64,000 nt of DNA from Portunus trituberculatus. Taxonomy: Eukaryota; Arthropoda; Malacostraca; Decapoda; Portunidae. A program made the position numbers and the translations under genes. Under the pieces are notes generated by a model. That model had not been told where the DNA came from, did not search any database, and saw only the letters and a program-made list of their open reading frames with translations. Shown here piece after piece: positions 52,316-64,000 of the stretch (the first letter of the stretch is position 1; each line of letters starts with the position of its first letter). The stretch spans positions 9,802,904 through 9,866,903 of the forward strand of contig NC_059283.1 in the NCBI RefSeq assembly GCF_017591435.1. The letters run 5' to 3'.

Positions 52316-52455
52316 AGAATAACATTGCTTTATTTTCCACTTCGCTCGACAGTGACACATACTTATTGCGGAAAGTCACTCTTATAGGTCACTTGAGATA
52401 CCTTTCTCCATTTGCTATCTCTTCCTGAATAGTTCATTGTTTTATTTTCTTTTTA
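52316..52455. repeat. dispersed repeat, inverted partner at 62569-62700
   Basis: The blocks 'ttgctttattttccac', 'gacacatacttattgc', 'gaaagtcactcttatag', 'tcacttgagatacctttc' and 'ttgttttattttct' recur in the same order on the minus strand near 62.6 kb. MITE copy 9 begins at its right edge, at a TTAA. Confidence 0.85.
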
Positions 52456-52664
52456 AAATTTTCAGTACTGGTACACATTTTTACCTTGAGATTTGTGTAC
52501 GATTAGGCCATTTTATTGACATTAGGAAGGGTTTATGGAGTTCAGAAAATTAATGGCTAGTCTCCACTATTTTAATCCCCCACATGAGTATCTGAAGCTG
52601 TAGAAAATCGCCAAATAGTAAGCAAAATGAATAGGAAAACGCGTCATGCTACTGAAGGGGTTAA
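52453..52664 (+). mobile_element. TTAA-bounded MITE, copy 9
   Basis: Starts 'ttaaaattttcagtactggt' and ends 'catgctactgaaggggttaa'. The partner repeat at 62.6 kb carries 'ctcttaac' at the equivalent point, supporting TTAA as the pre-existing target. Confidence 0.93.
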
Positions 52665-53215
52665 ATAAAAAACAACTATCTCTTCGCATCATTTCTTAAA
52701 CACTAGCCACTCACAAGACATCTGTTCGTGTTGCGCAACTATATCCAAGGGACATACTGAATCGACACTGCAAAATATATTCCTTTTTTTCACTTATTTC
52801 TTTTAAAGTTTCCATGCGTTAATTTTATTTTGTGAAAGGTTGAATGTTGCGATGAAAGAATTAAAGAAGGACAACGGAAGTTATTATTTATCAACTGAAA
52901 ACTATAATTTGATGAACTACTCTTATATTAATGCTGCCAATTCTATCCTTTAATTGAAAAAAAGACTCGTTAATTTGCTTTCATATTAACAACAACTGCG
53001 TTCATCATTTATCAACAGAGAGACTACGTATAATACAGTTCAGTCAGTTTTAATCCCATTAGTTTCATATATATTCAATTTTGCAGAAAGACTCATTTGA
53101 TTTGCTCTTATGCCACCATCAACAAACAGCATTTATCATTTATCAACAGAAGCACTATAATCCATAACAATGATGTCGTCAACTCCATTTATCCTTTATT
53201 TGCAAAAAGATTAGT
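52665..53215. other. AT-rich spacer with decayed tandem repeat
   Basis: 'catttatcatttatcaacag' and 'aaaaagactcgtttaatttgc'-like blocks recur at about 52880-52980, 52985-53110 and 53115-53215. Roughly three units of about 120-130 bp, strongly diverged. Confidence 0.5.
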
Positions 53216-53427
53216 TTAACCACTACAGTTCAATGACGCGTTTTCTTATTTATTTTGCTAACAATTTGGTGATTTTATACAGCTTCAGATACTTATATGA
53301 GGGATTAAAATAGTGAAGACTGGTCATTAATCATCTGACCTCCAAAGACCCTTCCTAATGTCAACGAAATGGTCTAATCGTACACAAATCTCAAGATAAA
53401 GATGTATCCAAGTACTGAAGGGCTTAA
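53216..53427 (-). mobile_element. TTAA-bounded MITE, copy 10
   Basis: Starts 'ttaaccactacagttcaatg' and ends 'ccaagtactgaagggcttaa'. Internal 'gattttatacagcttcagat' and 'atctgacctccaaagaccct' match. Confidence 0.92.
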
Positions 53428-54023
53428 TTTACTCTCACAAGAACTACTACAATTGCTACTAACCAACTAAAGTCGTACACTGGCATATAAACAGACCAAC
53501 CTCTACCTAACTCAACAAACCCTGGAACTTCTATTTTTCTTACTATTTTTACTATTTTTAACCCTCTCTCATTTAATTAAGGTGAGTGCATGTTTACCAG
53601 CAATATTCAAGCTTCCTTCACTTTTCGTTCCTTGTCGTTGTTCCATCCGGGGAAGCTTGTCCGTCAAACACTCCCTACTTCTGGTGCTGGTCGGTAAGAG
53701 TTGGCCTTTCTTTGCAGCCCTTGTAATAACATAGGCTGCCTCACTGCTGCTGTTTGCTCCACCTGTTTGCTCCACCTGTTTGCTCCAGCTCTACGTTCGT
53801 CTTCAATTTAATGTCTCTCGGTTCAGTTTAGGTTTTCGTGTTCATATTTACCTATTTTGTTATTTTTTTCAGTTTTTACTAGTGTTTCTTTTATCTATAT
53901 TTTCTAGTTTTTTTTCTATTTTTCAAGGTTTCGTGTGTGTTTTTCTTGTTTGATTTTCAGGTTTCATGATTTGTTTTGTTTGGTTGTCTACGTGTTTGTG
54001 TTCCTTCTCTTTTCCTATTTTCG

Positions 54024-54026
<3 letters not shown>
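53428..54026. other. spacer, no gene recognised
   Basis: Contains a short triplication of 'tccacctgtttgc' at 53757-53785. T-rich towards the right end. Confidence 0.45.
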
Positions 54027-54121
<95 letters not shown>

Positions 54122-54132
54122 CTCTCTCTCTC
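54027..54132. repeat. (TC)n microsatellite
   Basis: Pure TC tract of about 91 bp with a short continuation after 'ttat'. Confidence 0.97.
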
Positions 54133-54789
54133 TTTATTTTATTCCCTTATTCCATTTTATTTTATTCCCTTATTCCATTTCCTTTCCTCTTTCCACCCAG
54201 AATATCATAACATCCACAAATTTTCGTCCATATTTTCTTTTACCCTACCTTCCATTTCCTTTAACCTTCCTGCTATTCCCTCATTTTCCTTCCCCTCTAC
54301 CCTATACCCCTCGTTTCGTATCATGCCCCTATTCTATTTCCCTTGTTTTCCCCTCCTCGGCTTCCTTGTTACCTTAAGTCATGTATTCCGGCTTATTTAA
54401 CGAGGTATAATGAGCTCCGCATGTTATTATCCCTGGAGAACTCTAGAGGCGCAAGAGGGAAGAAGAGGGTGAGGAGAGCCAGAGAGCCAGGGGTCGTGAA
54501 CTTGTCAGGAGGGGCTTGTGAGTTCCTGTGTCTGAGGTTGAGAGATTGAGTGAGGTGCAGTTGCGTTCGTTTGGTTGTCTTGTGGGTGCTGGTGTTTGGA
54601 CTTGCTGTTGTCGTAGGAGTAAAGGTATTAGTAGTGGTCCATTAGATATTCTTGGTGTAAGTTAACCACAGTGCTTCGCCATAACAGTGTTTCCTTTTAG
54701 CGTCTCGTGGTATGAAAATAGGACAGGTAGATGAATGAACAGTGATGTCAATGCTATACAATTTCAGCGTTTGTTTTTTGATATACTTG

Positions 54790-54791
<2 letters not shown>

Positions 54792-54833
<42 letters not shown>

Positions 54834-54883
54834 TCGTAATTACTTAAAAATGTGTCCAGAAATATGTCATTCATATTGTTATC

Positions 54884-54961
<78 letters not shown>

Positions 54962-54981
54962 TGTGTGTGTGTGTGTGTGTT
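54792..54981. repeat. (AG)n tract, then compound (GA)n(GT)n
   Basis: AG at 54792-54831; GA at 54886-54914 switching directly to GT to 54981 with one CTGT interruption. Same GA-to-GT junction as at 36315. Confidence 0.97.
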
Positions 54982-55259
54982 GTTCCAGTGATGTTTCCTC
55001 TATCAGTGTCAGCGATCAGAGCAGTACTTCGGGGCTCACAAGTTTGAGTTAGAGATTTTTGCACGAGTGTTGGGCGTCGTGCAAACCCGCGCTGGTGTGA
55101 AGGAAGGAAGGCGTCCGAAGCAAATTATTCTCCACTCCTTCCTCAAATTGAAACCAAAAGAAGCACAGATGAAATATTACTTAGGTTTTTTTTCACTTCT
55201 TTCCTTCCTTTTTCACGTGAGAATGAGGAATATAATTAGTTCAGACTCCCAATGGTGCT

Positions 55260-55261
<2 letters not shown>

Positions 55262-55334
<73 letters not shown>
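55262..55334. repeat. (CT)n microsatellite
   Basis: CT tract of about 73 bp ending in CTCG variants. A CTC/CTT-rich polypyrimidine stretch follows to 55620. Confidence 0.97.
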
Positions 55335-55337
<3 letters not shown>

Positions 55338-55682
55338 CTCGCTCTTTTCCTTTCGCCTCGTTATTTATTGTTTCTTTATTTCTATCTTCGTTCGTGTTTT
55401 CCTCTTCCTTGTGGCTTTGTTGTTCCACCTTGTCATCTCCCCTTCGCTCTCATCCTCCTCTCTTACCTCTCCTCTCTCTCCTCGCCATTATTCCCTCACT
55501 CTCTCCTCGCTCTTGACTCTATTACACTCCTCTTCCTTCTTCTTCTCCTCCTCCTCCTCCTCCTTCTACTCTTTCTCTTCCTCCTACTCCTGCTCCTCTT
55601 CCTCTTCCTCCTCTTCTTAGCACCTCACTCTCAAACTTCCTCTCTTCCGCAGTATGTCTGTTTCGTGAGTCATGTCTACTGT

Positions 55683-55691
<9 letters not shown>

Positions 55692-55731
<40 letters not shown>
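55692..55731. repeat. (GA)n microsatellite
   Basis: GA tract of about 40 bp directly after a short GT run. Confidence 0.95.
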
Positions 55732-55733
<2 letters not shown>

Positions 55734-56091
55734 ATTCTAGTACAATCCCCAAAGGACGAAAAAAAAAAAGCCAATTTGTTTTCAGATCAAAATATGATAC
55801 GAAGAACAACAAAAAATGTATTAAAAGTAAGAAAAAAGTTAAAATCATCTCGTTTCTTCTTTCGGGGCCACAGAATCAGCCAATATCAGGAAGGGCAAGG
55901 TAATGTGAGCCTTCCGGAGTGTTCGTTTTGAGTCGAGAATCCTGCCCGTGTCTCTTGGTAATGTAGTTTTTGCGTGATTTTCCGCTGTAGACGCCAGGTC
56001 GAGGATTGGGCGCTCCTGTCTCTTCTGGCCGTAATGATTTTTGTGAAAGGACCAAGTGAGTGTGTTTTTGTGTCCTTACCTGCTACGTTGT

Positions 56092-56092
<1 letters not shown>

Positions 56093-56154
<62 letters not shown>
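56093..56154. repeat. (CT)n microsatellite
   Basis: First of three CT tracts within 440 bp; about 62 bp. Confidence 0.97.
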
Positions 56155-56156
<2 letters not shown>

Positions 56157-56220
56157 CGTTTAATTTACATGGTATCAATATTTATTTACCTTTTACAGTC
56201 CAAAGCATAGAAAACATTTA

Positions 56221-56345
<125 letters not shown>

Positions 56346-56447
56346 CTGTTTTCTGCGGCCAAAACGACTAAACTTCACCAGAGTGTCAAGTTACATTCTT
56401 CGCTTCATATAGTTAACGTGAAAATTGGAATCTGGTACGTCTTTTTG

Positions 56448-56449
<2 letters not shown>

Positions 56450-56528
<79 letters not shown>
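56450..56528. repeat. (CT)n microsatellite
   Basis: Third of the three; about 79 bp, followed by CTCG variants as at 55334. Confidence 0.97.
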
Positions 56529-56532
<4 letters not shown>

Positions 56533-56821
56533 CTCGCTCTCTAGTTCTCTCCACTACACGAACCAAGGCAAGAAGAAATCCGAGTGAATCAAACGACATC
56601 AGTTATTTAATAGAAGCGCATCACGGTTCTCCTTCTTACGGCTCTTGGTTCTCCCCGAGCGATGTGACTCGAGGGAGGGAAGAAAAAATAAAGTTAATAA
56701 TAGATGAAAATATGAATTGTTTTATTTTTTTTATTTTCGTCTGTTCGTGTTGGAAAAAGAATATAAAGGCGATACTTCGAAAACTCCATCTTGACTCGTC
56801 CACTTTTTGAATTGTTCTGAG

Positions 56822-56825
<4 letters not shown>

Positions 56826-56874
<49 letters not shown>
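56826..56874. repeat. (GA)n microsatellite
   Basis: GA tract of about 49 bp, opposite polarity to the three CT tracts before it. Confidence 0.96.
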
Positions 56875-56877
<3 letters not shown>

Positions 56878-56935
56878 TGGACGTGAGGAGACAAAAGCAA
56901 GGGGGAGAGAGAAATGTAGAGGAGACAGAAGAATA

Positions 56936-57117
<182 letters not shown>

Positions 57118-57364
57118 GCGTGGCGTGAGTCTTCCCTCTTGCCTTTTCCTTGACGCGGTAGGAGCTGAGGTGAGGTGAAGGAGGAGACGCAGGATAGGGG
57201 ATCCTGAGAGAGAGGGAGTCAGAGGTGGGGAGGGGAGGAGAGGGTCAGGACAGATGCGCACGCCACCTCGCGGCTGGAATATTAACTACGTCGCCTTTGT
57301 TACGCTTGGAGGCGAGTCAACGCTGTATTTTATTTTTAGTGGCGCGCGGCTGAGATTTCATGCC

Positions 57365-58480
57365 TCCTCAATCTTTTTGTAGGATGAAGCTGTTGTGTTG
57401 TTGTCTTGTTCTTCTTGTGATGCTTTTTTTTTTTTTTTTTTTTTTTTGCATTCTTAATTTATGTAGTTAAATGATCTTGTTCTTGTGTTGCTGTTTTGTT
57501 TTGTTTTGTTTTGATGTTTTTATTTCTTACCCTTCATAACTTCTTTTTTCATGCATTCTTAATCTTCTTGTAGGATAAAGCTGTTGTCTTGTCTTGTTCT
57601 TGTGTTGCTGTTTTGTTTTGTTTTGTTTTATTTTCATTAGTTAAATGATTGTTCTGTTTTATTTACCCTTCATAACTTATTTTCATGCCTTCTTAATCTT
57701 CTTGTAGGATAAAGCTGTTGTGTCTTCTTGTCTTGTTCTTCTTGTGATGGTTTTTTTTTTGCTTTATTTTCATTAGTTAAACGATTGTTCTGTTTTATTT
57801 ACCCTTCATAACTTTATTTTTTCATTCCTTCTCAATCTTCTTGTAGGATGAACCACTGTTGTGTCTTGTCTTGTTTTTCTTGTGATGTTTTTTTTTTTTA
57901 TTAAGTAAGCAGTTTTCATCTTCATAATTTATTGTTTTTCTATTTCATAACTTTCCTCTTTATTTTCATGCTTTTTTCAATCTTGCAGGATGAACCAGTG
58001 TTGTGTGTTGTCTTGTTCTCGTGTTGTTGTTGTTTTTGCTTTGTTTTTTTAATAAGTAAGCGATTTTTCTGTTTTATTTTTCCCTTTATTGTATTTCTCT
58101 TTCGTAACTTTCTTTTTTTTTTCATTCCTTCTCAGTCTTCTTGTGGGATGAACCTGTGTTGTGCCTTGTTCTTGTTTTGTTGGTGTTTTGTTTTGTTTTT
58201 ATTAGACAAGCGATTTTTCTGTTGTATTTAACCTTCATAACTTTATTTTTTCATTCCTTCTTAATATTCTTGTGGGATGAACCAGTCTTGTTTTTTGTCT
58301 TCTTGTGTTATTTTGGGTTTGTTTTTATTAGGCAAGGGATTTCCTGTTTTATTTTCAGTTCATAATTTTCTTCATTCTTTTCACGCTTTCTCAATCTTCT
58401 TGGATAAACAAGTGTCGTATCTTATTTTTCATTTTTCTGTTGTTTTTTTGTTAGTTTTTATTAAGTAAGTGATATTTGTT
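57365..58480. repeat. tandem array, ~140-bp monomer, about eight units
   Basis: The anchor 'tcttcttgtaggatgaacc' and variants recurs at about 57379, 57569, 57703, 57842, 57984, 58142, 58271 and 58400. Typical spacing is 129-158 bp; the first gap is about 190. Each unit also carries 'ttgttctt..tgtgttgttgtt', 'ttattaagtaagcgattttt' and 'cccttcataacttt'. The anchor mimics a splice acceptor (pyrimidine tract then AG) in every unit. Confidence 0.88.
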
Positions 58481-60009
58481 ATTTTTTTTCCTCCACAGTT
58501 TATTGCGTCTCTGTTTTATAACTTTATTCTTTTCTACGTACTTGTTTTTGGCTTATTCAATTGCGTTATCCTTTACCTTCACTGATTATTTACTTTTTTT
58601 ACTGTTTTCCTATTCATATATACAAGATACTAATATTTTCTTTCTATTCTGCCCCTTATTATTTTGTTTACGTGTATGTCAAGTATACGATTATTTCCCT
58701 TTTTTTCTTTCCTTTCCCAGCTTCCCTATCAATTTACTCTTGTTTATTCAATACACTACCTTTCTTACTCAATTACTCTATACCATTATCTTTCTTTCCC
58801 TTCACATCTTTATCTGGTTCACGTATATTCTCTGCCTTTACCTTCCCATCTTTACTACTGTCTCCTGTACATATTATTTTATGGTATTCTGGTGTTCTCT
58901 CAATATTCTCTACCTCTCTGGCTTCACTGTTCACGCCACGTCTCTATTTTGATGGATGGATAGACTGTTTTTGTAGCATCATGTTTATGTCTCACCATGT
59001 GCCAACTGTCAGGCAATCGAGTAGAAAAAGGAGAACATTGTGTTTTTATTATGGAAATGAGGAAGAGACCTGAAAAATATGGGAGAGAGAAGAAGACCAG
59101 AGGAGGAGGAGGAGGAGGAATAGAAAGTAGGGTTTGGAAAAAAAATCATGAGTGGTAGGAGGAGAAAAGTATTGGTGGGGATGGAAAAGGAGCTGGAGGA
59201 GGAAGAGAAGGAGAAGGAGGAGGAGGAGGAAAAGAAGAGGAGGAGGAGGAGACAACAAAAAAGTACAAAGGAAAAAAAGCAGGAAAAAATGAAGGAAAGA
59301 GAGAGCTGACAACATACAGGAAGAACAAATAAAAAAGAGGAGGAAAACAGTGACGGCTGGGATGACAAGGCAGGGAGGGTGAATGAGAAATAAAGAAAAA
59401 GATTTGAGAAGACGGGAAGGAGGAAGTAGGAGGAAGACGGAGGAAGAAACAACAAGAGAAGAGGAGGAGGGAGAGGTGGAAGAACAAGAGCAAGAGGAAG
59501 AGGATGAGGAGGAGGTGCAGTGACAGCAGTAGTATGGTGGGAGATGAAAGAGAAGGAGAGCAGAAGAGCCCCTGAACTACAAGAAGAGTCTGTCAAGGTC
59601 ACCCTCCCAGCCACAACATCACCAGTTCTCTCTCGCCTCCTTGCATTGTTACCTCGACCTCTTTCTCCCCACACCCGACGATGGAGTAGGACAAGAGGCA
59701 CGTGCTCCTCCCTCCAGCCCTTCAGCCCTACAGCCTTCCCTCCCTCCAGCACAAGACTCAGGAGGATCAACCAATAAATCCACACACAGCTACTGGAGAT
59801 TCTGTATCCTGGTCGTAATAATGATTAGGTCGATGGAGAAGGTCAAGGCGGTGGGTTGTGATGCGTAAGAAGGAAGGAGAAGGTGAAGGAAAGTCTAAAG
59901 GTTGATGAAGGAGCGGCTGCGGCTTCCAAGAGTCACCAAAAAAGGGCGACACCTGCCTTGAAAGCTAAAGAGGAGCATTGATTCCGCCATGGAGAAAGAG
60001 AGCGAAGTT
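58481..60009. other. spacer, no gene recognised
   Basis: 58500-58960 is T/C-rich. 59085-59520 is GGA/GAA-rich with (GGA)n patches. 59520-59960 is GC-balanced, with a plus-strand 85-codon frame (from 59520) that lacks motifs or trusted splice sites. Confidence 0.4.
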
Positions 60010-60391
60010 GAGAGGAAATAGGTAGATTGACGGGGAGTGTGGCAGTGCGACAGGGAGACGGGAAGGAAAGGGATGTCACTGGGGAGACAGATGACATAGA
60101 GCTAAAGATAACAGTAGGGAGCTGTGATTCTGACGAGCGAAAATGGAAGCAGGGAGAGGCTGAGAGGAGGTACAAAACTGACAGAGGGACGAAAAATACG
60201 AATAGGAGGAAGAGGAGAGGAAGGAAAGAATCTAACCTGTGATTCTGAAAGAGGAAACAGAGAAAGGTAGAGAGGAGGTAGAAAATAAACTGACAGACGC
60301 GACATACGAGTAGGAGGAAGAGGAGAGAAGATGAATTGGTAAAGAAAATTAAGGAAAGGATATGGAGTGTGATTTTGACAAGGGAAAGAGG

Positions 60392-60458
<67 letters not shown>

Positions 60459-60560
60459 TGACTAAGGCACGAAAGAGAGAAAAGGAAAGGGAATTAGAGT
60501 TTGTGATTCTGACGGAGGGAACAGGAAACAAGGACTAGCGGAGGACTGAAGGAGCGGAGT
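60010..60560. repeat. tandem array, ~116-135-bp monomer, four units
   Basis: 'gtgattctgac' recurs at about 60123, 60239, 60368 and 60503, each followed by purine-rich DNA and 'actgacagacg.gac'. A (GA)n tract (60397-60456) has grown inside the third unit. Confidence 0.7.
60397..60456. repeat. (GA)n microsatellite
   Basis: GA tract of about 60 bp inside a tandem-array unit. Confidence 0.97.
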
Positions 60561-60742
60561 GGTGGAGTGCCTGGGCGTGAGTGATGGTGGGAGTGGCGAG
60601 GGCAGGTCATCAGGTGCCAGTGCCAAGATGTAGTGCCAGGAAGGAGAGTCTGGCATACCGTCAAGTAACATTCGGACGTGAGGGAAACACGCGTAGAATC
60701 TAAATTAATTAACTCAACCTTGGCCTTTCTCTCTCATCTCTC

Positions 60743-60745
<3 letters not shown>

Positions 60746-60806
<61 letters not shown>
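60746..60806. repeat. (CT)n microsatellite
   Basis: CT tract of about 60 bp preceded by two ATCTCTCT variants. Confidence 0.97.
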
Positions 60807-60810
<4 letters not shown>

Positions 60811-61590
60811 CTCAAGGTGTCGGATTCTTGTTAATGATCCAATCTGAGGGTGTTGGATCCGCTATTGCCCATTGGAGTGAGTAGTCGTCGTTCTTCTCTT
60901 TTTTTTCCTCCTGGCATCCTCTCTGCGTTCCCTTTCTTGGAGGCGGCAGGAGATCGATGCGTCACTTGTAGTCCCTGGGCATCACTGACTTTCAGAGGGC
61001 CGTGAGTGGTGGGCGGCGTGTCCTCCTGTCGCCTTTTAGTGGCCCAGAAGATTTGCTGCTCAGGGAGGATTCATGTCTCGGTGTCTCCTTCTTTTTGTTT
61101 GTATGTGATGGCCTCTCATATTTTTGGTTCTGTTATTGTAAGGGTAGATTTGTTTTCCTCTGTTTTTTTGGGGTGTTTTGTGCGTATATTTTGTGGTTTT
61201 CCTTTCGTATCAATGGTGGAGCTTTCGTGGTTCCTGTTTTATGTTCTGTTAGTGATAGTTCTTCATGTCTCTTCCCTTTTCCTTATTTTTGTGTGTATTG
61301 TTTGTATTCCTCACGATTTACCTTTTTGCATTAATGGTAAATCTTTTGGAGTTCGTATTTTCAGTGTTCTGTTTTGCTGTTCCTCGTAATTCTCTACCCA
61401 AGATTAATTTGCTGTTGTTTTTATGTGTTTGCTTTCTCCTGATCTATATTAAAGTATCGAGTAACTTTTCCTTGTTTTTCTTTTGTTTTTCTTTTTTGTT
61501 TAGTCACTTTTCTGTTATTTAAGGTATTGCAAGTTATCATTTTTTTGTGTGTGTGTTATGCTTTCTATAGGGACTTTAATATTTTTATCT
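60807..61590. other. spacer, T-rich repeat fabric
   Basis: 'ttttggtt(c)tgttattg', 'cgtatcaatggtgga', 'tgcattaatggtaaatcttt' and similar words repeat loosely at about 61125, 61210 and 61325 (spacing ~110-120 bp), suggesting another decayed array. No gene. Confidence 0.45.
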
Positions 61591-62160
61591 GTTTCATTAT
61601 CAATTTTCTCTTTAGTTAATGTTGTATATTCTGATACTCCATTTATCGTAATTTTTCTCCTCTTGTATTCATAGTTCATAGTTCCCATTCCTGGCCTTCC
61701 TTCCTCCCACCTATTCCTTCTTTTTATCATCTATTTTCATCTATTTTATTATCAATTTTCTCTAAGTAAACGTTCTATCTTCTGATGCTCCATTTATCGT
61801 ATTATTTTCCTTTTTATATTCATAGCTCGTAGTTCTCTTCCATGATCTTCCTTCATCTTACCCTTTCCTTCTTTTTTCATCCATTTTCATCTATTTTATT
61901 ATCAATTTCCTCTATTAAGATACAGTCTATCTTCTGATACTCCATTTATCGTATTTTTTTCATCCTCTTGTATTCATAGCTCGTAATTCTCATCCCTGAC
62001 CTTCCTTCCTCTCACCTTTTCCTTTATTTTCATCTATTTTCATCTATTTCATCAATTTCCTCTACTGTATTTTTTCCTTTTCTTGTATTCATAGGTCATA
62101 GTTTTCCCTCCCTGACCTTCCCTCTTCTCACTTTTCCCTTCTCTTTTCACACACTCAGCT
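61590..62160. repeat. tandem array, 150-bp monomer, four units
   Basis: 'attatcaattttctct' recurs at 61598, 61748, 61898 and about 62047, spacing 150, 150 and ~150. Units share 'tcttctgatactccatttat', 'cgtattttttc', 'ttgtattcatagctcgtag' and 'ctgaccttccttcctc'. The most regular of the mid-length arrays. Confidence 0.92.
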
Positions 62161-62568
62161 TTTTGCCTTCCGTAAATATTCTTTCAACTCCCCTCGCAGC
62201 CTCCTGAAGCTTAGTGACGTCAGCTGACTGTTTCCCCTCCCCTCTCCTTTATATCCCATTGTGCAAACTCCCTCGCCTTCCACTCCTGCATAAAGACAAA
62301 AGGAAAGCGCTCATAACTCCTCCAAGCTACCACTCTGCACTCTTTTATTCCCCCTCGTCTCTCTGATGGCTTTCGGAGGCTAAACAAAAAGTATCCGTGA
62401 CCTTCAGATTTGCCCCGAAAAGACGGTGGGTTTGTACTTTGCGAGGCGTTTTCTTTTCGCCTTTACTCCTCACCGGTATGAGTTTCTTCTCTTACCTGTC
62501 CGTTAATCGCGAAATCACATCGAGAAAGAAACCATTACCACCTGATTTTTCAAGAGGTTAAGAGGAAA
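62161..62568. other. spacer, no gene recognised
   Basis: Non-repetitive, GC-balanced between 62200 and 62500. No supported feature. Confidence 0.4.
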
Positions 62569-62700
62569 TTAAAACAGTGCGTTATTCTGGACGAGATGGC
62601 AACTGAGGAAAGGTATCTCAAGTGATCTATAAGAGTGACTTTCAGCAATAAGTATGTGTCATCCTTGAGTTAAGTGGAAAATAAAGCAACGTTATTGTCT
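62569..62700. repeat. dispersed repeat, inverted partner of 52316-52455
   Basis: Reads 'gaaattaaaacagtgcgtta', 'gaaaggtatctcaagtgat', 'ctataagagtgactttcagc', 'aataagtatgtgtcatcc' and 'gtggaaaataaagcaacgtt', the reverse complement of the 52.3-kb segment. Confidence 0.85.
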
Positions 62701-63341
62701 TCACCTGCTGTTTACATGTCAATTTACACCTGGTTGCTGTTATGAGTACCTTTGATGAGTGACTTTGATGTCTTGCGATGATTGATGAAAATAATGAAAA
62801 GTGTTACTCCTGTTGATTTTTTGTTCAGGGAAGTAAAGTGTTTGGATCTCGATAGTTTGTTTACCTGTTTGTTCACACCTGTACACCTGTTCACTTTACT
62901 TACCTGCTGTCACGTCTTGCAGTCCCCATTCATGTTCCCAGTCATGTGTTGGTTTTGAGTTTTGCCTTTTCAACGAAACCTAAGGAAATTTTAGGTATTC
63001 TCTCCTTCATCACACGATTCCCACTATCCTACTCTACTTTTTTCTATTCGTTTTTTTGTCTTTTCTCTGTTTTCTTTGTTATTAATTTGATATATGGCTT
63101 GTCCTTCAAACTTTTTCTCCTTTTTCTCTCTTTTTTTTTTCTTTCTTCTCTGGGAGGTAACGAGGATGGCCAAGACTTCCCCTCCCTCCTTCTTCCCCCC
63201 CCACAAAAAACAATCCACTTAATTGCTGACTCGAAGAAAAAAGGTTAGGTAAAAAAACGTGATTTATTTGGTGTAGGGACCATTAATGTTTCTGCTTGTA
63301 ATGTTTTTATTGCTTTGTGGTCTATCAAACCTTATCCGGTC

Positions 63342-63343
<2 letters not shown>
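62701..63343. other. spacer, no gene recognised
   Basis: A repeated 'tttacctgtttgttcacacctg' motif occurs loosely at 62700-62740 and 62850-62910. No gene. Confidence 0.4.

Positions 63344-63412
<69 letters not shown>
63344..63412. repeat. (GT)n microsatellite
   Basis: Pure GT tract of about 69 bp. Confidence 0.98.

Positions 63413-64000
<588 letters not shown>

Noticed and set aside
59009..59785. 258-codon minus-strand Ser/Phe/Pro-rich frame
   Set aside because: Complement of a GGA/GAA-rich stretch. Other frames are equally open and no motif is seen.
59770..59790. AATAAA polyadenylation signal as evidence of a gene end
   Set aside because: Single hexamers are expected often by chance in AT-rich DNA, and no coding region or GT-rich downstream element supports it.

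Overview
This window is eukaryotic, non-protein-dense and very rich in repeats. The best fit is a nuclear contig of a decapod crustacean, probably a crab. Supporting this are extreme (AG/CT)n and (AC/GT)n content, arthropod-type TTAGG units, tRNA-derived SINEs and CR1-like LINE scraps, and an abundant TTAA-bounded ~212-bp MITE that I associate from memory with brachyuran genomes. By hand count, AG/CT runs make up roughly 5 kb and AC/GT runs about 1.6 kb (approximate). The species cannot be fixed from the sequence.

Only one region looks like part of a real gene. A GC- and CpG-rich island (about 9.2-10.8 kb) contains short upstream ORFs and is followed by a 97-codon open stretch (10660-10950) that ends exactly at a good splice donor. 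I read this as promoter, 5' leader and first coding exon of a plus-strand gene of unknown identity. No second exon was recognised, so the remaining 53 kb may be its first intron or intergenic DNA. Most long open frames in the window are translations of microsatellites (SLSLSL, REREREER, HTHTHT, VCVCVC, SSSS/LLLL/PPPP) and are not genes.

Layout: 0-2 kb minisatellites; 2.4-6.1 kb microsatellites with a ~120-bp array; 6.5-8 kb an interrupted tandem array, a hairpin insertion and an inverted-repeat element; 8.4-11 kb tetranucleotide/GA tract, CpG island and exon; 11-31 kb pyrimidine- or purine-rich low-complexity DNA with many dinucleotide tracts, a LINE 3' end and an 888-bp array; 31.7-36.4 kb the longest compound microsatellites, including a 420-bp pure CT tract; 33.8-53.4 kb MITE-rich DNA with LINE remnants, a 5S-rRNA-like fragment, three SINEs and nested insertions; 54-64 kb more CT/GA tracts and three further tandem arrays.

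Two themes go beyond a list of repeats. First, about ten apparently unrelated tandem arrays have monomers of about 115-150 bp. Second, several arrays are cut by one insertion each (hairpin element, LINE fragments, MITEs), so the intact monomers give the pre-insertion sequence. No operon, CRISPR, viral or toxin system was found.
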